Below, piece after piece: positions 18,906-26,734 of a stretch of 64,000 nucleotides of DNA (positions within the stretch are counted from its first letter, which is position 1; every line of letters begins with the position of its first letter). Origin of the DNA: SHVZ01 sp041906305 (GTDB taxonomy: Bacteria; Pseudomonadota; Alphaproteobacteria; SHVZ01); NCBI GenBank assembly GCA_041906305.1, contig JAYRJL010000008.1, positions 195,621 through 259,620 on the forward strand, written 5' to 3'. Under the pieces are notes generated by a model. That model made no database searches. It saw only the letters and a list, made by a program, of their open reading frames with translations, and had not been told where the DNA came from. The translations under genes were made by a program, and so were the position numbers.

Positions 18906-18927
18906 TGTGATTTCTTGTGAAATCACA
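18906..18927 (-). promoter_or_regulatory. Palindromic operator candidate upstream of cysK
   Basis: TGTGATTTC (18906-18914), spacer TTGT, then GAAATCACA (18919-18927): perfect 9-bp arms in a 22-bp dyad. It ends 15 bp upstream of the cysK ATG and abuts the ribosome binding site. AT-rich arms in such GC-rich DNA and the size of the dyad fit a dimeric winged-helix regulator. The Rrf2 protein encoded about 70 bp away is the obvious candidate binder (inference). Confidence 0.6.
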
Positions 18928-18993
18928 ATCTGAGACTGACCTAAGCCTCCAGGGGCGCCGCGTCAACCCCCCGCTGGGCGGTCGCTAGATAGA

Positions 18994-19446
18994 CTAGATG
19001 GAGAAGTCGCAATCCGGACCGCCGCGCTTGGGCACGTCCTGCGCGAAAGCGGTTTGGCAGAGGTCCTCGAGGGTCAGCGCGTCGAGGCGCTTCATCACGT
19101 CGCCGTCGAGATCGCCGAACAGCGGGCGGACGACCTTGCGGCCGAGCGCGCTCTTCGCCTCCTCGTCCGGATCCTCGACCGCCGCGACGGCGCGGCAGAC
19201 GTCGCCGAGGGTGATCCGCCGCCGTTCGCGCGCGAGGCGATAGCCGCCCCGCGGCCCGCGCTCGCTCGACAGGATTCCGGCACGCGACAGCGCCTGCAGC
19301 GCGGGTTCGAGGAAGCGCGGCGGCACGCCCTGGCGCTTGGTGAGTTCCTGGCCCGACACCGGCTGGTCGGTCGCCGCATACGCGATGTCGAGGACCGCCT
19401 CGATCGCCGCGAGAAGCTTTCGCGACGGCTGCAGGATACCGCTCAC
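18994..19446 (-). CDS. Rrf2-family transcriptional regulator
   Basis: 150-aa winged helix-turn-helix protein of the Rrf2 family. The HTH lies at about residues 30-60 (GQELTKRQGVPPRFLEPAL), the wing contains RGPRGGYRLAR and the family signature ITLGDVCRAV follows. The only cysteines are 84, 130 and 146, so the three-Cys iron-sulfur cluster of IscR, NsrR or RirA is absent. That leaves a CymR-like sulfur regulator as the best guess, fitting its place before cysK. GTG 19446 overlaps the dut stop as GTGA, and I prefer it to the in-frame extension inside dut. Confidence 0.88.
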   Translation of the reverse strand: MSGILQPSRKLLAAIEAVLDIAYAATDQPVSGQELTKRQGVPPRFLEPALQALSRAGILSSERGPRGGYRLARERRRITLGDVCRAVAAVEDPDEEAKSALGRKVVRPLFGDLDGDVMKRLDALTLEDLCQTAFAQDVPKRGGPDCDFSI

Positions 19447-19907
19447 GAGGACTCGCCTCCACGCCCCGTCGATCCATAGCCGCCGGCCCCGCGCGCGGTC
19501 TCGCTCAACTCGGTGCGCAGGCTCCATTGGATGCGCGTCACGGGGGCTACGACCATCTGCGCGATGCGTTCGCCGCGCGAGAGCGTCACTGGCCGATCGC
19601 CGAGATTCACAAGCAGCACCGAGACCTCACCACGATAGTCGGAGTCGACCGTGCCCGGCGTGTTCAGCACGGTCAGACCGTGCCTGAGCGCCAGCCCGGA
19701 GCGCGGCCGTATCTGCGCCTCGTAGCCTTCCGGAAGCTCCATCGCAAGCCCGGTCGGAATCAGGCTGCGCCCGCCGGGCCGGATCTCGACAGGCGTGTCG
19801 AGCGCGGCCACGAGATCGAGGCCGGCGGATCCGGGAGTCGCATAGGCGGGAAGCGGCAGACCTTCGCCATGGGCGAGGCGGCGGATGGCAACGGTGATCT
19901 CGCTCAC
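19443..19907 (-). CDS. dut: dUTP diphosphatase (dUTPase)
   Basis: 154-aa trimeric dUTPase hydrolysing dUTP to dUMP and pyrophosphate. All five motifs are present: GSAGLDLVAA, PRSGLALRHG, NTPGTVDSDYRGEV, RIAQMVVAPV and the C-terminal P-loop-like RGAGGYGSTGR. Normal length. It follows ubiB by 68 bp on the same strand. In many alphaproteobacteria coaBC lies between these two genes; it is missing here. Confidence 0.96.
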   Translation of the reverse strand: MSEITVAIRRLAHGEGLPLPAYATPGSAGLDLVAALDTPVEIRPGGRSLIPTGLAMELPEGYEAQIRPRSGLALRHGLTVLNTPGTVDSDYRGEVSVLLVNLGDRPVTLSRGERIAQMVVAPVTRIQWSLRTELSETARGAGGYGSTGRGGESS

Positions 19908-19975
19908 TTAGGCACACGCTCCGTCGGCGGCGACCCGGAAGCGCTTCGCGCGCGTGGCCCGCATCCTGCCACCGG

Positions 19976-21514
19976 TCATCGCGTCAGCGCCAGAGCGGCG
20001 ACTGCGAGCGCCAGAACCACGACCGAGATCCAGAGCGCGCGATGCGCGCCGGTCGGTCGCGTCGCCTGGAGCTCGCGCACCGTCTCCGGATGCAGGCGCA
20101 CGCCGCTCGCCAGCGTCACCGCCGCGACCTCGGCCTCGGCGAGCAGACGCGGCAGGCGCTCGAGCGAACGCATCAGATCCGCTGCCGCCTCGCCGATCCG
20201 CGCTTCCGGTCCGCGGTTCTCGCGCATCCAGTCGGCGATCAGCGGCTCTGCGAGCTGCCACATGTTGACGGAAGGGTTGAGCCGGCGCCCGACACCCTCC
20301 GCCACCACCATCGTCTTCTGCAGCAGCAGGAGCTGCGGCTGCGTCTCCATCTCGAAGGTCTCGGTCACGCGGAAAAGCTGCGCCAGCAGGCGCCCGACCG
20401 AGATCTCGTTGAGCGGCCGGCCCATCAGCGGCTCGCCGATCGAGCGGCAGGCCTGCGCGAACGCGTCGAGCGACTTGTGCTTGGGCACGTATCCCGCGCG
20501 GAAATGGACCATCGCGACCTCGCGATAGTCGCCGGTGAGGAATCCGCGCAGCATCTCGGCGAGGAAGATCCGCGTGTCCCGGTCGATGCGGCCCATGATG
20601 CCGAAATCGACCGGCGCCAGCGCGCCGTCCGCCGTCACGAACATGTTGCCCGGATGCATGTCGGCGTGGAAGAAGCCGTCGCGGAACACCTGGCGGAAGA
20701 AGGCCTGCGCCGACTTGGCGAGGATCACGTCCGGATCGTGGCCTGCCGCCACCAGCGCCGATATGTCGTCGATGCGGATTCCGGACACGCGCTCGATGGT
20801 CAGCACCCGGCGGGCCGTGCGCATCCAGTCCACCGCCGGAACGCGGAAGTCGGGATCGTCCTTGAAGTTCTCCTTGAGCTCCGCCGCGGCCGCACCCTCG
20901 AGCCTGAGATCCATCTCCATGCGGACGGTCTCGGCGAAGGTCGCGACCACCTCGATCGGCTTGAGCCGCCGCGTGCTCGGCGCCACGCGCGCGACCCATT
21001 CGGCGATCCACGCGAAGAGGTCGAGATCGCGGACGAAGGCGTCTTCGATGGCGGGCCTGAGGATCTTGACCGCGACCTCGCGGCCGTCGGTCGTGACCGC
21101 GAAATGCACCTGCGCGATCGAGGCTGCCGCAACCGGCACGTCGTCGAAGCTCTGGAAAAGGTCCTCGATCGGCGCACCGAGCTCGGCGGCGACCGTGGCG
21201 CGCGCGATCTCGCCCGGGAATGGAGGCAGCCGGTCCTGCAGCTGCGAGAGATCGTCGGCGACTTCCTCGCCGATCAGATCGGAACGCGTCGCCAGCGTCT
21301 GGCCGAGCTTGATGAAGGAAGGTCCGAGCGCCGCCAGCGCCGCGGCGAGGCGCTCGCCGGGCCGGCCCGGCGCGCGACGGTGAAAGAGCCGCAGCCCCAT
21401 CCGTGCCGACGCCGGCAGGCCCGGGATCTCCTCGGCGAAGAACATCGCATCATGTCGCGCGAAGATGCGCGCGATCGCGGCGAGACGCAGAAGATGGCGG
21501 CCGGCGCGGAACAT
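19976..21514 (-). CDS. ubiB: UbiB, atypical kinase/ATPase of ubiquinone biosynthesis
   Basis: 512-aa ABC1/ADCK/UbiB-family protein needed for aerobic ubiquinone synthesis. The KxGQ signature is SFIKLGQTLATRSDL, the Ala-rich loop AAASIAQVH, the catalytic Lys AVKILRP, the catalytic loop FFHADMHPGN and the metal-binding DFG. A C-terminal pair of hydrophobic segments anchors it to the membrane. It starts 4 bp after ubiE, so the two form one operon. Confidence 0.95.
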   Translation of the reverse strand: MFRAGRHLLRLAAIARIFARHDAMFFAEEIPGLPASARMGLRLFHRRAPGRPGERLAAALAALGPSFIKLGQTLATRSDLIGEEVADDLSQLQDRLPPFPGEIARATVAAELGAPIEDLFQSFDDVPVAAASIAQVHFAVTTDGREVAVKILRPAIEDAFVRDLDLFAWIAEWVARVAPSTRRLKPIEVVATFAETVRMEMDLRLEGAAAAELKENFKDDPDFRVPAVDWMRTARRVLTIERVSGIRIDDISALVAAGHDPDVILAKSAQAFFRQVFRDGFFHADMHPGNMFVTADGALAPVDFGIMGRIDRDTRIFLAEMLRGFLTGDYREVAMVHFRAGYVPKHKSLDAFAQACRSIGEPLMGRPLNEISVGRLLAQLFRVTETFEMETQPQLLLLQKTMVVAEGVGRRLNPSVNMWQLAEPLIADWMRENRGPEARIGEAAADLMRSLERLPRLLAEAEVAAVTLASGVRLHPETVRELQATRPTGAHRALWISVVVLALAVAALALTR

Positions 21515-21518
21515 GCCT

Positions 21519-22271
21519 TCAGAGTCGGGTGGCGGCGTGAAGCTGGGCGATGCCCAGGCTCAGCGAGCGGTAGCGGTGCGCGCCGAAGCCGGCTTTCCGG
21601 ATCATGCGCGTCATCGTGTCGGGGTCGGGAAAGCGCCGGATGCTCTCGGCGAGGTAGACATAGGCCTCGCGGTCGCCCGCGACCTTCTCGCCGAGCCAGG
21701 GGAGCACCGAGAAGGAATAGAGATCGTAGAGGCTGTTCAGTCCCGCTGCGGCGTGTGGCGCGAACTCGAGAGCCACGAAGCGCCCGCCCGGCTTCAGCAC
21801 GCGCCTGGCTTCGGCCAGCGCCAGATCGAGGCGAGTCACGTTGCGAAGCCCGAAGGCGACCGTATAGGCATCGAAAGACCGGTCGGGCAGCGGCAGCGCC
21901 TCGGCATTGCCGGCGACCCACTCGATGCCGTCGGGCCTGCCCGCATCCACCGATCGCGCCCGGCCCGCGGCCAGCATCGCCGGCGTGAGGTCGACGACCG
22001 TGACGGATCCGGCACCTGCCGCCATCACCGCACGGGCGATGTCGCCGGTACCGCCGGCGACGTCGACGACCTTGAGGCCCGGCCGCACGCGCAGCCAGTC
22101 GACCATCTCCGCCTTCCACAGGCGGTGGATGCCGAGGCTCATCAGGTCGTTCATGAGGTCGTAGCGGCCGGCGACCTGCGTGAACAGGTCCTGCACCAGC
22201 CCGGCCTTGGCCTCGGCCGGCACCTCGCGATACCCGAAGGAGGCGATCTCCGACCTTCTTGTTTCGGACAT
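21519..22271 (-). CDS. ubiE: Demethylmenaquinone/ubiquinone C-methyltransferase
   Basis: 250-aa SAM-dependent methyltransferase that C-methylates 2-polyprenyl-6-methoxy-1,4-benzoquinol (and demethylmenaquinol where present). Motif I is VVDVAGGTGDIAR; family signatures are YDLMNDLMSLGIHRLWK and AVAFGLRN-like text (YTVAFGLRNVT), then RVLKPGGRFVALEF. I chose the ATG giving MSETRRSEIASFGYR, typical for the family; another ATG lies 12 bp upstream at 22283. It is divergent from mutM with about 47 bp between the starts. Confidence 0.95.
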   Translation of the reverse strand: MSETRRSEIASFGYREVPAEAKAGLVQDLFTQVAGRYDLMNDLMSLGIHRLWKAEMVDWLRVRPGLKVVDVAGGTGDIARAVMAAGAGSVTVVDLTPAMLAAGRARSVDAGRPDGIEWVAGNAEALPLPDRSFDAYTVAFGLRNVTRLDLALAEARRVLKPGGRFVALEFAPHAAAGLNSLYDLYSFSVLPWLGEKVAGDREAYVYLAESIRRFPDPDTMTRMIRKAGFGAHRYRSLSLGIAQLHAATRL

Positions 22272-22318
22272 GGGCCGGACCATAGCGGCGGCGGCCGGCC
22301 TCCGCTACCTTCGCCGCC

Positions 22319-23149
22319 ATGCCCGAGCTTCCCGAGGTCGAGACCGTCCGTCGCGGACTGGCGATGGCGCTGGAAGGCAAGCGCCTTTCGCGCGTCGAGG
22401 TGCGCCGGCCGGATCTCCGCCGGCCGTTTCCGGAGCGCTTCGCCGAGCGCCTCAAGGATCGCCGGATCCGATCTTTCCGGCGCCGCGCCAAATATTTGCT
22501 GCTCGGGCTCGACACCGGCGAGGACTGGCTGATCCACCTCGGCATGTCGGGGCGCATGCTGGTGGGCCAGGGCTGGCCCAACGAACTCGACGCCCATGAC
22601 CATGTCGTCATCGGCGCGGAGGACGGGACCGTCGTCCGTTTCAACGATGCGCGCCGCTTCGGCGTGATGGACCTGATCGCCGCCGGCGAGACCGAGAAGC
22701 ATCCGCTGATCAAGGGCATCGGCCCGGAACCGCTGGATGCTTCCTTCGACGGAGCGACGCTGGCGAAGCGCTTGAAAGGCAAGGCCGCGCCGATCAAGGC
22801 GGCGCTGCTCGACCAGCGCGTGGTCGCCGGCATCGGCAACATCTATGCGAGCGAGGCGCTGTTCCGCGCCGGCATCTCGCCGACGCGCAAGGCTGGAACC
22901 ATTCAAGGCGAGCGCGCCGGGAAGCTGGTGGCCGCGGTGAAGGCCGTCCTCGACGAGGCGATCAAGGCCGGCGGCTCAAGTCTCCGCGACCATCGCCAGA
23001 CCTCGGGCGAGCTCGGATACTTCCAGCACAGCTTCAAAGTCTACGGGAAGGACGGGAAGCCTTGCCCCGTCTGCCGATCGAAGACCGGCATCCGTCACCT
23101 GGTGCAATCCGGGCGGTCGACCTTTTATTGTGCGAAATGCCAGCGCTAG
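22319..23149 (+). CDS. mutM: Formamidopyrimidine-DNA glycosylase (Fpg/MutM)
   Basis: 276-aa bifunctional glycosylase/AP lyase that removes 8-oxoguanine and formamidopyrimidines. The N-terminus PELPEVETVRRGL supplies the catalytic Pro and Glu. A beta-clamp, the H2TH region (GIGNIYASEALFRAGI) and the C-terminal zinc finger CPVC...CAKC are all present. The fpg-ubiE-ubiB arrangement around this locus is conserved in alphaproteobacteria. Confidence 0.97.
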   Translation: MPELPEVETVRRGLAMALEGKRLSRVEVRRPDLRRPFPERFAERLKDRRIRSFRRRAKYLLLGLDTGEDWLIHLGMSGRMLVGQGWPNELDAHDHVVIGAEDGTVVRFNDARRFGVMDLIAAGETEKHPLIKGIGPEPLDASFDGATLAKRLKGKAAPIKAALLDQRVVAGIGNIYASEALFRAGISPTRKAGTIQGERAGKLVAAVKAVLDEAIKAGGSSLRDHRQTSGELGYFQHSFKVYGKDGKPCPVCRSKTGIRHLVQSGRSTFYCAKCQR

Positions 23150-23184
23150 GCTAAGAGGCGCGCATCCAACCGAAGAGAACTCCC

Positions 23185-23961
23185 ATGGCCTTCGAGAACA
23201 TCCTGATCGAGAAGACCGGCGGCGTCGCCGTCGTCCGCTACAACCGCCCGCAGGCGTTGAACGCGCTCAACGGCAAGCTGATGGCCGAGCTGAGCCAGGC
23301 GCTGGCCGAGCTCGACGCCGACGACTCCGTCCGCTGCCTGATCCTGACCGGCAGCGAGAAGGCCTTCGCCGCGGGCGCCGACATCAAGGAGATGAAGGAC
23401 CGGTCCTTCATGGACGTCTACAAGACGGACTTCATCACCGCGACCTGGGAGCAGATCTCGAAGGTCAGGAAGCCGATCATCGCCGCGGTGGCGGGCTATG
23501 CTCTCGGCGGCGGCTGCGAGACCGCGATGATGTGCGACTTCATTATCTGCGCCGACAACGCCAAGTTCGGCCAGCCCGAGATCACCATCGGCACGATCCC
23601 GGGATCCGGCGGCACCCAGCGCCTGACCCGCTTCGTCGGCAAGTCCAAGGCCATGGAGATGTGCCTGACCGGCCGGATGATGGACGCGGCGGAGGCCGAG
23701 CGGGCCGGCCTGGTCAGCCGGGTGGTGCCGGTGGCGGAGCTCATGGGCGAGGCGATGAAGGCGGCCGAGAAGATCGCCTCCCTGTCGCTGCCGGTGGTGA
23801 TGATGGCCAAGGAGGCGGTCAACCGCGCCTACGAGACCACGATGGCCGAGGGCATCCGCTTCGAGCGCCGCCTGTTCCATGCCACCTTCGCCACCGAGGA
23901 CCAGAAGGAAGGCATGAGCGCCTTCGCCGAGAAGCGCCCCCCGAAGTTCAAGGATCGCTAG
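23185..23961 (+). CDS. Enoyl-CoA hydratase
   Basis: 258-aa crotonase-fold enzyme hydrating trans-2-enoyl-CoA in beta-oxidation. The oxyanion-hole segments are AFAAGADIKEM and GYALGGGCE. Both catalytic Glu residues are in place, one in GGCETAMMCD and the other in QPEITIGTIPGSGGTQRLTR. Length and text fit the mitochondrial ECHS1/FadB1x type. The gene is 35 bp after mutM, a placement seen in related genomes. Confidence 0.95.
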   Translation: MAFENILIEKTGGVAVVRYNRPQALNALNGKLMAELSQALAELDADDSVRCLILTGSEKAFAAGADIKEMKDRSFMDVYKTDFITATWEQISKVRKPIIAAVAGYALGGGCETAMMCDFIICADNAKFGQPEITIGTIPGSGGTQRLTRFVGKSKAMEMCLTGRMMDAAEAERAGLVSRVVPVAELMGEAMKAAEKIASLSLPVVMMAKEAVNRAYETTMAEGIRFERRLFHATFATEDQKEGMSAFAEKRPPKFKDR

Positions 23962-23973
23962 GATTCCGGCGGC

Positions 23974-24002
23974 TTGACGGGGGGTCGCGACCCTCCTATA
24001 AC
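23974..24002 (+). promoter_or_regulatory. Sigma-70-type promoter of rpsT
   Basis: TTGACG (23974-23979) and TATAAC (23997-24002) are separated by exactly 17 bases. Both hexamers are close to consensus and the site is about 40 bp before the rpsT start codon, starting just after the enoyl-CoA hydratase stop. This is the clearest housekeeping promoter in the window. Confidence 0.75.
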
Positions 24003-24044
24003 CCCGCCTCTTTCGAGAACCCGCTGGATTCAAGGTTTCAGGCG

Positions 24045-24308
24045 ATGGCGAACACCAAGTCGGCCGAAAAGGCTGCGCGCAAGACGCAGCGACGTTACGT
24101 GATCAACCGCGCGCGGACGAGTCGCGTGCGCACTTACGTCAAGAAGGTCGAGGATGCCATCGCATCCGGTGATAAGAAGGCCGCTCAGGCCGCTCTGAAG
24201 GAAGCGCAGCCCGTGCTGCAGTCCGGCGTGAACAAGGGCACCGTTCACAAGAACACCATTGCCCGCAAGATCTCGCGCCTGTCCAAGCGCATCAAGGCGC
24301 TCGCCTAA
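24045..24308 (+). CDS. rpsT: 30S ribosomal protein S20
   Basis: 87-aa basic, helical primary 16S rRNA-binding protein. The N-terminus MANTKSAEKAARKTQRR and the C-terminus HKNTIARKISRLSKRIKALA are diagnostic. The frame is open further upstream, but the ATG at 24045 gives the standard N-terminus. It precedes dnaA, as is usual in alphaproteobacteria, separated by a 383-bp gap. Confidence 0.98.
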   Translation: MANTKSAEKAARKTQRRYVINRARTSRVRTYVKKVEDAIASGDKKAAQAALKEAQPVLQSGVNKGTVHKNTIARKISRLSKRIKALA

Positions 24309-24395
24309 ACTCTTCTACCGTCGTCTCGTCGTCGCCGATCAAGTCGCGTAGCTCTGGATACGCGGCAACGGCGACGTGCGTGGTGCAAAAAACAT

Positions 24396-24411
24396 GTGGC
24401 GCATGCGCCAC
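24396..24411. repeat. Perfect 16-bp palindrome upstream of dnaA
   Basis: GTGGCGCATGCGCCAC reads the same on both strands. It lies 88 bp after rpsT and about 280 bp before dnaA. No T-run follows on either side, so it is not an obvious intrinsic terminator; a protein-binding dyad is more likely. Confidence 0.6.
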
Positions 24412-24507
24412 GCCGCGAAAAATCAGCCGTTCTCTTTTCGGACGCATTGCCTTGGCTGATCACGATGGCTAATGTTGCATATCAACGAACAACGGGAGGC
24501 CGATAAC

Positions 24508-24536
24508 TTGAATTCCAGGCCAAATCCAAGTTAATC
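24508..24536 (+). promoter_or_regulatory. Possible sigma-70-type promoter of dnaA
   Basis: TTGAAT (24508-24513), 17-base spacer, TTAATC (24531-24536). This leaves a leader of about 150 nt before the GTG start of dnaA. The -10 match is moderate and the region is AT-rich, so a chance match is quite possible. Confidence 0.3.
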
Positions 24537-24691
24537 TCCCGAACAAGCAAGTAAATCGCCGGGCCTCCACAGTAAAAAATGTGTCACGAGGCACCGCTCT
24601 TCTGAGAACGGCGAATTCGTTATTTGGAAACCAAGGAAATCCGCGGGTTCCAACGCGGAGTAACGGGCTTCTGTCGCGGGGGCAATAGGGC

Positions 24692-26134
24692 GTGGTTCAA
24701 TCGGTTGGAGCCAAGGCTGGCCCGGCGTCGGGGCATGAGCCCCGCGAGTGGACCAAGGTCCGCGAGCGGCTGCGCGCCGAATACGGCGAGGGCACCTTCC
24801 GCAGCTGGTTCAAGCTGATCTCCTTCGGCGACATGCGGTCCGGCACCATGGTTTTCTCGGTGCCGACGCGCTTCATGCGCGACTGGGTCAAGAGCAACTA
24901 CGCCGACCGCATCCTGGCGCTCCTCGCCGCCGAGAACCCCGAGGTCAAGGGGATCGATTTCGTCGTCGGCAAGGTCACCCCGGTGCCGATGCAGGCGCCG
25001 GTGCCGCCGCCGGTTCCCGGCCGCGCGGCGATGCCGCGCCCGAGCGCGCCGGCGATCCGCGAGGCCGCCGAGCCCGCGGGCGAGACAGGCCCGCAGGGCG
25101 ACAGGCTCGACCCGACGACGGGTCTCGACGCCCGCTTCACCTTCCAGAACTTCGTCGTCGGCAAGCCGAACGAGCTCGCCTTCCATGCGGCGCGGCGCGT
25201 CGCCGAGTCCACCGCGGTGCCGTTCAATCCGCTGTTCCTCTATGGCGGCGTTGGCCTCGGCAAGACCCACCTGATGCACGCGATCGCCTGGGCGATCCTC
25301 GAGCGCCATCCCTCGCGCCGGGTGCTATACCTCTCGGCCGAGAAGTTCATGTACCAGTTCATCCGCGCGCTTCGGTACAAGGACACGATGGCGTTCAAGG
25401 AGCAGTTCCGCTCCGTCGACGTGCTGATGATCGACGACGTGCAGTTCATCTCCGGCAAGGACTCCACGCAGGAGGAGTTCTTCCACACGTTCAACGCGCT
25501 GGTGGACCAGAACCGCCAGGTCGTGATCTCCGCCGACAAGTCGCCGTCCGATCTCGAAGGCCTCGAGGAGAGGCTGCGCTCGCGGCTCGGCTGGGGCCTC
25601 GTCGCCGACCTGCACCCGACCACCTATGAGCTACGCCTCGGCATCCTGCAGTCCAAGGCTGAGAACCAGGGCGTGCGCGTGCCGTCCAAGGTGCTCGAGT
25701 TCCTGGCCCACAAGATCACCTCGAACGTGCGCGAGCTCGAAGGCGCGCTGACCCGCATCATCGCGCATGCGACGCTGGTCGGCCGCGAGATCTCGCTGGA
25801 GTCGACCCAGGAGCTGCTGCAGGACCTGCTGCGCGCCAACGACCGCCGGGTCACCATCGAGGAGATCCAGAAGCGCGTCGCCGAGCACTTCAACATCCGC
25901 GTCGCCGACATGCATTCGGCGCGTCGCGCGCGGGCCGTCGCACGCCCGCGGCAGGTCGCGATGTATCTCGCCAAGCAGCTGACCCAGCGCTCGCTGCCGG
26001 AGATCGGCCGCAAGTTCGGGGGTCGCGATCATACGACCGTCATGCACGCGGTGAAGAAGGTCGAGGAGCTGCGGCAGATCGACCGCGGCTTCGCCGAGAG
26101 CGTCGAGCTGCTGCGGCGGATGCTCGAAACCTGA
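24692..26134 (+). CDS. dnaA: Chromosomal replication initiator protein DnaA
   Basis: 480-aa AAA+ initiator that opens the origin. Domain I (about 20-90) carries EWTKVRERLRAEYGEGTFRS; a Pro-rich linker follows. Domain III has Walker A GGVGLGKTHL, Walker B VLMIDDVQF and sensor text. Domain IV shows the DnaA-box binding signature, with RQVAMYLAKQLT and GGRDHTTVMHAVKKVE. GTG 24692 gives the usual length. A strong terminator follows directly, so it is a single-gene unit, with no dnaN behind it, as is common in this class. Confidence 0.97.
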   Translation: MVQSVGAKAGPASGHEPREWTKVRERLRAEYGEGTFRSWFKLISFGDMRSGTMVFSVPTRFMRDWVKSNYADRILALLAAENPEVKGIDFVVGKVTPVPMQAPVPPPVPGRAAMPRPSAPAIREAAEPAGETGPQGDRLDPTTGLDARFTFQNFVVGKPNELAFHAARRVAESTAVPFNPLFLYGGVGLGKTHLMHAIAWAILERHPSRRVLYLSAEKFMYQFIRALRYKDTMAFKEQFRSVDVLMIDDVQFISGKDSTQEEFFHTFNALVDQNRQVVISADKSPSDLEGLEERLRSRLGWGLVADLHPTTYELRLGILQSKAENQGVRVPSKVLEFLAHKITSNVRELEGALTRIIAHATLVGREISLESTQELLQDLLRANDRRVTIEEIQKRVAEHFNIRVADMHSARRARAVARPRQVAMYLAKQLTQRSLPEIGRKFGGRDHTTVMHAVKKVEELRQIDRGFAESVELLRRMLET

Positions 26135-26163
26135 AGGGTTGTTCGGGGGTGGACGTGGCCCGG

Positions 26164-26197
26164 GCGGGCGGTTCCCAACGGAACCGCCCGCTTTTTT
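26164..26197 (+). terminator. Intrinsic terminator of dnaA
   Basis: A perfect 12-bp stem, GCGGGCGGTTCC (26164-26175) and GGAACCGCCCGC (26180-26191), with loop CAAC, is followed by six T residues (26192-26197). It begins 29 bp after the dnaA stop. Confidence 0.95.
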
Positions 26198-26289
26198 CGT
26201 GTGCCGTTTTTTTGTGGGCCAGGACCTAGGCAACCGGCACCCGCGGCATCACGTTGATTCTGAGAGCCTCAAGCTTCAAGGAAACAGCG

Positions 26290-26730
26290 ATGAGCCACTA
26301 TCACGCCGTCGTCTGGCTCGATCACGAGCGCGCCCGCATCCATCATTTCAACGCCGATGTGTCCGAGCCCCAGACAATCCATGCGGAGGGCCCGAACAGC
26401 CTGGTCAAGCGCCAGGACCATACGCATGATCCGGGTCCGAAGACCGGCAAGAAGACGGCGGAGGACAGGCGCTACTACGAGGCGATCGTGAAGGCGCTGG
26501 AGCCGGCTCAGGTGTGGCTGATCATCGGGCCGGGCTTGGCCAGGACCGAGTTGCAGCGTCACGTCGAGGAGCACGAGAAGCGCTTCGCCGGGCGCATCGC
26601 CGCGGTCGAGTCCGCCGACCATCCGTCGGACGGCGAGATCCTCGACCGCGCACGCGCCTTCTTCAAAGCCTATGACCGGATGACCCCGCAGACGGGCGAG
26701 GCCGGCCAGCAGATCAGGAAAGCCTCCTGA
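26290..26730 (+). CDS. Small release-factor-like "translational machinery" protein
   Basis: 146 aa. The opening MSHYHAVVWLDHERARIHHFN matches a family of short proteins usually annotated as translational machinery or eRF1-like proteins, found widely in rhizobial genomes. The rest has VWLIIGPGLARTELQRHVEEH and a C-terminal helix with no catalytic motif I can name. ATG 26290 has AAGGA upstream; the frame is open to 26254 but the extra residues look non-coding. It stands alone between the dnaA terminator and convergent ilvE. Its function is not known to me; stress-related ribosome association is only a suggestion. Confidence 0.6.
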   Translation: MSHYHAVVWLDHERARIHHFNADVSEPQTIHAEGPNSLVKRQDHTHDPGPKTGKKTAEDRRYYEAIVKALEPAQVWLIIGPGLARTELQRHVEEHEKRFAGRIAAVESADHPSDGEILDRARAFFKAYDRMTPQTGEAGQQIRKAS

Positions 26731-26734
26731 TGCC

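Larger units (their letters stand above)
24309..24691 (+). other. rpsT-dnaA intergenic region, dnaA control region
   Basis: 383 bp without a gene, more AT-rich than its surroundings. It contains a perfect 16-bp palindrome at 24396-24411 (GTGGCGCATGCGCCAC), A-runs at 24387-24392, and a candidate promoter at 24508-24536. I searched by eye for DnaA boxes (TTATCCACA and close variants on both strands) and found none convincing, so I do not call an origin here. The long leader suggests regulated dnaA transcription. Confidence 0.5.

Noticed and set aside
24309..24691. Chromosomal origin next to dnaA
   Set aside because: No convincing DnaA boxes were found on either strand; a palindrome and AT-richness alone are not enough.
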